This document shows, piece after piece, positions 60,413 to 64,000 of a stretch of 64,000 bases of DNA; positions within the stretch are counted from its first letter, which is position 1, and each line of letters starts with the position of its first letter. This DNA is from Epithemia pelagica. Its lineage: Eukaryota > Bacillariophyta > Bacillariophyceae > Surirellales > Surirellaceae. Position numbers and translations under genes: made by a program. The stretch lies in the NCBI GenBank assembly GCA_946965045.2, contig OX337228.1:1488001-1552000 (forward strand), written 5' to 3'. The notes below the pieces were generated by a model. It was not told the origin of the DNA and did not search any database. It saw only the letters and a list, made by a program, of their open reading frames with translations.

Positions 60413-61213
60413 TCATGGGTACAAGAATGATATACGATGCAACGCACACACAAGGTTCTGGACAGGATCTTGGCAAATGGTCCGAATGAGCATCATGCAG
60501 TGCGCCTCAACTATATAGATACATGAAACGAGATATCATGACTGCGATACCGCAGGAGGATACACAAGCAATCAAGCAGGGTATGCATCCGGTATGTTAT
60601 TCCACGCAATAGGAAAGGCCACACTTTGGACGGCACAAGGATCTTCAATTCATGCTTGGTTTCGCCATGGGATATGGAGCATACCAATCATTGGAGGGTA
60701 TCCTCTGCAAGTTTGTAGTCCATTCCTTGCATCATACTCCTATAAGCTTACATAAAAGCAAGTGCCCTCGCAATGTATTACATACAAACTCTCTAGGTAG
60801 AAGACAGAAACGCTCCATAAACTCTTGGTCTAATGGAAGGAACTTTTGCATCCCTGTGCCTATAGGCCATGTGCATTGTAGACGGAGAATCCAAGCGGCA
60901 TTTCACTAGTTGATACAAAAATTCCGGAACGAAAGCCTTCTGACGATTCTGGAATCCTTGATCGTAAGAATCGTGTCTCTCTCTTCATAGAGGGACAATG
61001 CCTCCACCAAACCATACTCTTTTCTTGACGAGGTCAAAGAAGATCCTTTAGAATCTTGGTATTGTCCAACTCTATAGAGACCCTACAGGGCAGCCACTTT
61101 GAGTCTCCTCTTTGCTGGTGCAAACTTGAAAGTCGTCGGTGATGCTTCCTGGTTCCAAACCAACGACAACTTCTTTCAACCGTAGCAGCCGTCGTTGTCA
61201 TGGACACTGTGGT
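60413..61213. other. Convergent intergenic region, no gene seen
   Basis: About 800 bp between the J-domain gene and MUTYH, both ending toward it. Only short frames; nothing recognised. Confidence 0.5.
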
Positions 61214-63406
61214 TCAGGAGGTGGTGCGTCGACGCTTGATGGATTTGTTGTTGCCGCCCTTTTGTGTAGTCGTCGTCGTTCTTGGTGGTTTGCCACTACT
61301 TTTGGCTTGAGAACGGCGGACTTGATTCAAAATCTTTTGGACTCCAGCCGTGACACCCACCGCCTTCATTTCCGACTCGGTCATCCATCGAGTTGTCGTC
61401 GCTGTGGAAGAAGAGCTCTTGTCGTTGTCGTCGTCGTCGTCGTTGTCGTCATCGATTGGTTCCTCCACGTGAGCGTATTCGACCCACATGGTGTGGACCA
61501 CATGACTAAACACATGATCCATGGGATCCTTCAAACACGTGCGAGACCAGGCGGACCAGGACTCTGTCCTCTCCGCACGTTCCTCCGACTGCTGCTGCTG
61601 CTGCAAGTCGTTTAAGCGCTCGTCCAAGGATCGATTCCGCGTCTGGACGGGAATCTTGGGCGGCAGAGTTTGGTTCTCCCCGTCGTCCTTCTTCTTCTTT
61701 TTGTTGTTACTGCTCTTGGTTTGGTTGGAATTATTACTACTACTCCACAGCAAGGCAGCTGGGAATTCCCATTGGCCAGCCAGGAGTCCTTGGGAGGGTC
61801 GTCGCGTCAACAACCACTTGGGTTCGTTTGTGGTTTGTGGATTCGTTGTTCGTGTTTTTGTGATTGTGGTGGTGGTGGTGGTTCGACAGAGAGCCGCCAC
61901 GGCCAAGATTTCCTGTCGTTTCGCTTGTTTGGGAGGTGCCAGGGGAAAGGCTTTGTGTCCACAGGTTCGGGCAAAGTCTCTCCATTCTTCGTTATCGCCA
62001 TTGGCTGGCAATTCTCGCTGCTGCTGCAAGAGCGTGATGATAGTCTCGAGGGCCCGTGCTTGACCCGAGTCTCCACAGAGGGCACATTTTCCCTGGATAG
62101 AAGCCGAAAGTGTTTGGGTGTTGTTGGACCGCCACCGTCGTGCCACTTCCAGTCCCAAACGGGTACTGACATAATGTTTCATCAGTGGATCCTGGGGATC
62201 AATTCCGGTACCGGAGGGTGCACAATAGGTGGCACCCAACTCCATGAGAGCTTGATTGACATGTCCGGGTCGACTTTGATCGCCCGCCTCGACGAGTTGT
62301 TGCGCCAAGTTCCATCCCAGCTTGTCCTTGAGCATGGGTGCCTTGACATCAATGGCAATGCCCCGCAAGCGGGCCAAGACCCGACACACATTGCCATCCA
62401 CGACAGGGACCGTCACCTGGTAGGCAATGGAGGCAATCGCACTCGCTGTATACCGACCCACACCCGGCAATTGCAACAACCCCTCGACCGTCGTGGGCAA
62501 TTGACCGTCCAAGGTTTGAACCACGGATTGAGCGGCTTGGTGCAAGAGTCGACCTCGGCGATAAAAGCCCAATCCGGCCCAATGCGCATTAATTTGTTCG
62601 TCCGTGGCGGCGGCCAACTCCTGAATGGTTGGAAAGGAGTTCATCCACCGCACCCAATAGGGAATGACCGCTTCCACGCGTGTTTGTTGCAGCATGATTT
62701 CACTCACCCAAATGCCATAGGCTGACACAGGGAAAGCAGTGGTAGTGGTCGTAGTTGTATCTGTTTTTTCGGTTTGTGATACTGACTGTGGACTGGACGT
62801 TGATGCCCGTTTCTTCTTGTTGTTGTTGGTGGTGGGTGCAAAATAGTCTTGAATCGAGGACTGCTGCGCGGAGGATCGTTTGCCCATTGGTTTTGCCTCA
62901 CTACTATTCTTCTTCTTCTTCTTCTTCTTCTTGTCGGCAAAATTGGCCGTACTGCCATCCCATGGAGGAGGATCGCCCCGCCATGGCAAGTGACGACGAT
63001 GCGCGTCGTACCAGTCCAACAAGCGTTGTCGAATCTCTGTCGCTTCCTCGGGGGAAAACAAATGAAAGTCGAAACTATCATGAGACAACCATTCATCCAG
63101 GAGCACCGAATCGTTTCGTTCTTCTTGTTGAGTCTTGGTACTGTCGGCCGTCAGTGATACTGAAACTGTGGTGTCGATCTCCTGCTCCTCCTCGGTCTTG
63201 ACCATGGTCATTCTTTGTCTTGTTCTGGGCCGCATCCTGCTGCTGGGTCCACCAGGACGGACAATGACGGTCGAAGAACCACAAATCCAACCAGCCGATG
63301 CAGCTCCAATCCAACGTCTCGGACTGGGCCACAACGACGACGACGGCGACGATGCCAACCACAAGCACGAGCTACCAATCCCCCCAATGCGAGACAGGAG
63401 GAGCAT
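61214..63406 (-). CDS. MUTYH: Adenine DNA glycosylase (MutY/MUTYH)
   Basis: 730 aa, single exon. Removes adenine mispaired with 8-oxoguanine in nucleus and/or mitochondrion. The start at 63406 gives an Arg/Ser-rich presequence-like N terminus; M67 or M69 would give a form without it. The catalytic core starts at L-P-W-R-G (140); an insertion (about 145-228) holds a Lys run and the PCNA-binding motif Q-S-S-I-Q-D-Y-F (182-189). Then catalytic E236 (V-S-E-I-M-L-Q-Q-T), helix-hairpin-helix L-P-G-V-G-R-Y-T-A and D337 (V-V-D-G-N-V). Iron-sulfur cysteines are spread (C-X45-C-X2-C-X37-C from C395). A NUDIX-like 8-oxoG recognition domain begins near W-L-L-T-R-R-P. The C terminus is basic. Confidence 0.92.
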   Translation of the reverse strand: MLLLSRIGGIGSSCLWLASSPSSSLWPSPRRWIGAASAGWICGSSTVIVRPGGPSSRMRPRTRQRMTMVKTEEEQEIDTTVSVSLTADSTKTQQEERNDSVLLDEWLSHDSFDFHLFSPEEATEIRQRLLDWYDAHRRHLPWRGDPPPWDGSTANFADKKKKKKKKNSSEAKPMGKRSSAQQSSIQDYFAPTTNNNKKKRASTSSPQSVSQTEKTDTTTTTTTAFPVSAYGIWVSEIMLQQTRVEAVIPYWVRWMNSFPTIQELAAATDEQINAHWAGLGFYRRGRLLHQAAQSVVQTLDGQLPTTVEGLLQLPGVGRYTASAIASIAYQVTVPVVDGNVCRVLARLRGIAIDVKAPMLKDKLGWNLAQQLVEAGDQSRPGHVNQALMELGATYCAPSGTGIDPQDPLMKHYVSTRLGLEVARRWRSNNTQTLSASIQGKCALCGDSGQARALETIITLLQQQRELPANGDNEEWRDFARTCGHKAFPLAPPKQAKRQEILAVAALCRTTTTTTITKTRTTNPQTTNEPKWLLTRRPSQGLLAGQWEFPAALLWSSSNNSNQTKSSNNKKKKKDDGENQTLPPKIPVQTRNRSLDERLNDLQQQQQSEERAERTESWSAWSRTCLKDPMDHVFSHVVHTMWVEYAHVEEPIDDDNDDDDDNDKSSSSTATTTRWMTESEMKAVGVTAGVQKILNQVRRSQAKSSGKPPRTTTTTQKGGNNKSIKRRRTTS

Positions 63407-63739
63407 GGTCGTCTCCGCGACAGAAAAAATGAGACAGACAGCATTGGCAACGATTCTCCTCTAGCTAGAAGTTTTGAGACATCCAGTACCGGTAGTCTAC
63501 ATAGATATACGTATGTACCATCGATGTGTTACTCCTCAGCGATTGGGAGTCATGAGGATTAGTGATTCAAATTCTTTTTCACCTCCAATTTACGACAGAT
63601 GTGCGACCCAATGATTCGCTCCTGCTTGGGAGTAGCTATGTATGTACTGACATTAAGGCGACACTAAAGCGACCGCGGAGCCTTTTTTGCATCCGCGGCA
63701 AAAGTTTTTCATTTTCTGCGTGTGTGGTTGCTTTGGACC
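63407..63739. other. Divergent intergenic region between MUTYH and the ING gene
   Basis: 333 bp expected to hold both promoters. 63536-63640 contains GAGTCATGAGG, TTAGTGATTC and a segment (CACCTC...CCTGCTTGGGAGT) also found with few changes at 49876-49926 and partly at 18213-18290. TGAGTCAT-like sites are bZIP targets in general; use here is a guess. Confidence 0.45.
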
Positions 63740-64000
63740 ATGTCGTCCAGTGACGAAACGTATTTGGAAGGCTTCATTGAGGGTCTTGCGACATTGCCCA
63801 ATGAAGTCCGACGAAATCTGGAATTGATGAAAGATCTCGACAAATCCTCGGGGTGAGTAAGAAGAAGTGAATCGTGAATCGCACATGCCACGGTCTGTAC
63901 AAATATGGCAATCTTGGGCTCTCACCCAATTGCTCTCACCAATGATTGTCGTGTTTGCTCAATGTTCTTCTATAGCTCCAAAGCGGATGAGTTACTCAAA
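63740..64000 (+). CDS. ING-family protein, 5' end (cut by the window)
   Basis: Exon 1 is 63740-63852, intron 63853-63975 (GTGAGT...TATAG), exon 2 from 63976 to the window end. The 46 residues read include Y-L-E-G-F-I-E-G-L, L-P-N-E-V-R-R-N-L and M-K-D-L-D-K-S-S followed by K-A-D-E-L-L-K, the start of the ING (inhibitor of growth) N-terminal domain that binds histone acetyltransferase or deacetylase complexes. Full ING proteins carry a PHD finger reading H3K4me3 at the C terminus, which would lie outside this window. Confidence 0.82.

Overview
The window looks like nuclear DNA of a pennate diatom; Seminavis robusta or a relative is my guess. Reasons: proteins with a signal peptide followed by an A-F or G-F cleavage motif typical of diatom plastid import, short GT-AG introns, Ser/Thr/Gln/Asn-rich proteins, and Copia elements of the kind common in diatoms. 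No tRNA, rRNA or CRISPR array was seen.

Layout. 1-18.6 kb is a gene region: a plastid four-Cys protein, two hypothetical proteins, a coiled-coil (NRBF2-like) protein, replication factor C subunit RFC2 (4 exons, one of 9 nt), two small plastid-type membrane proteins, plastid translation initiation factor IF-1, and a frameshifted COG3899-type ATPase. Two intergenic regions, about 7.1-8.7 kb and 16.2-17.5 kb, carry inverted copies of each other's gene ends. Their order fits one 7-8 kb inversion made by staggered breaks.

18.68-49.19 kb is one Copia-type LTR retrotransposon (147-bp identical LTRs, target duplication ACACA) on the + strand. Between its gag and pol it carries a 23.6-kb tandem array of a second Copia element on the - strand: five 783-bp LTRs (one truncated) and four interiors, the whole flanked by a single CATTG duplication. 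Complete units of this second element carry an extra 259-aa ORF ahead of gag-pol.

49.93-56.36 kb is an apparently intact tyrosine-recombinase retrotransposon (Ngaro/PAT-like split direct repeats A1...B1-A2-B2) with gag, RT/RNase H and recombinase frames. In both this element and the outer Copia, gag and pol share one frame and are separated by a single stop codon, which suggests readthrough.

56.4-64 kb returns to genes: a PGAM5-type mitochondrial phosphatase (3 exons), a J-domain protein, a MutY-type adenine DNA glycosylase with a PCNA-binding motif, and the first two exons of an ING-family chromatin protein cut by the window end.

The host genes show no operon logic. RFC2 and MUTYH both belong to PCNA-linked replication/repair, but they lie about 51 kb apart and nothing shows co-regulation.
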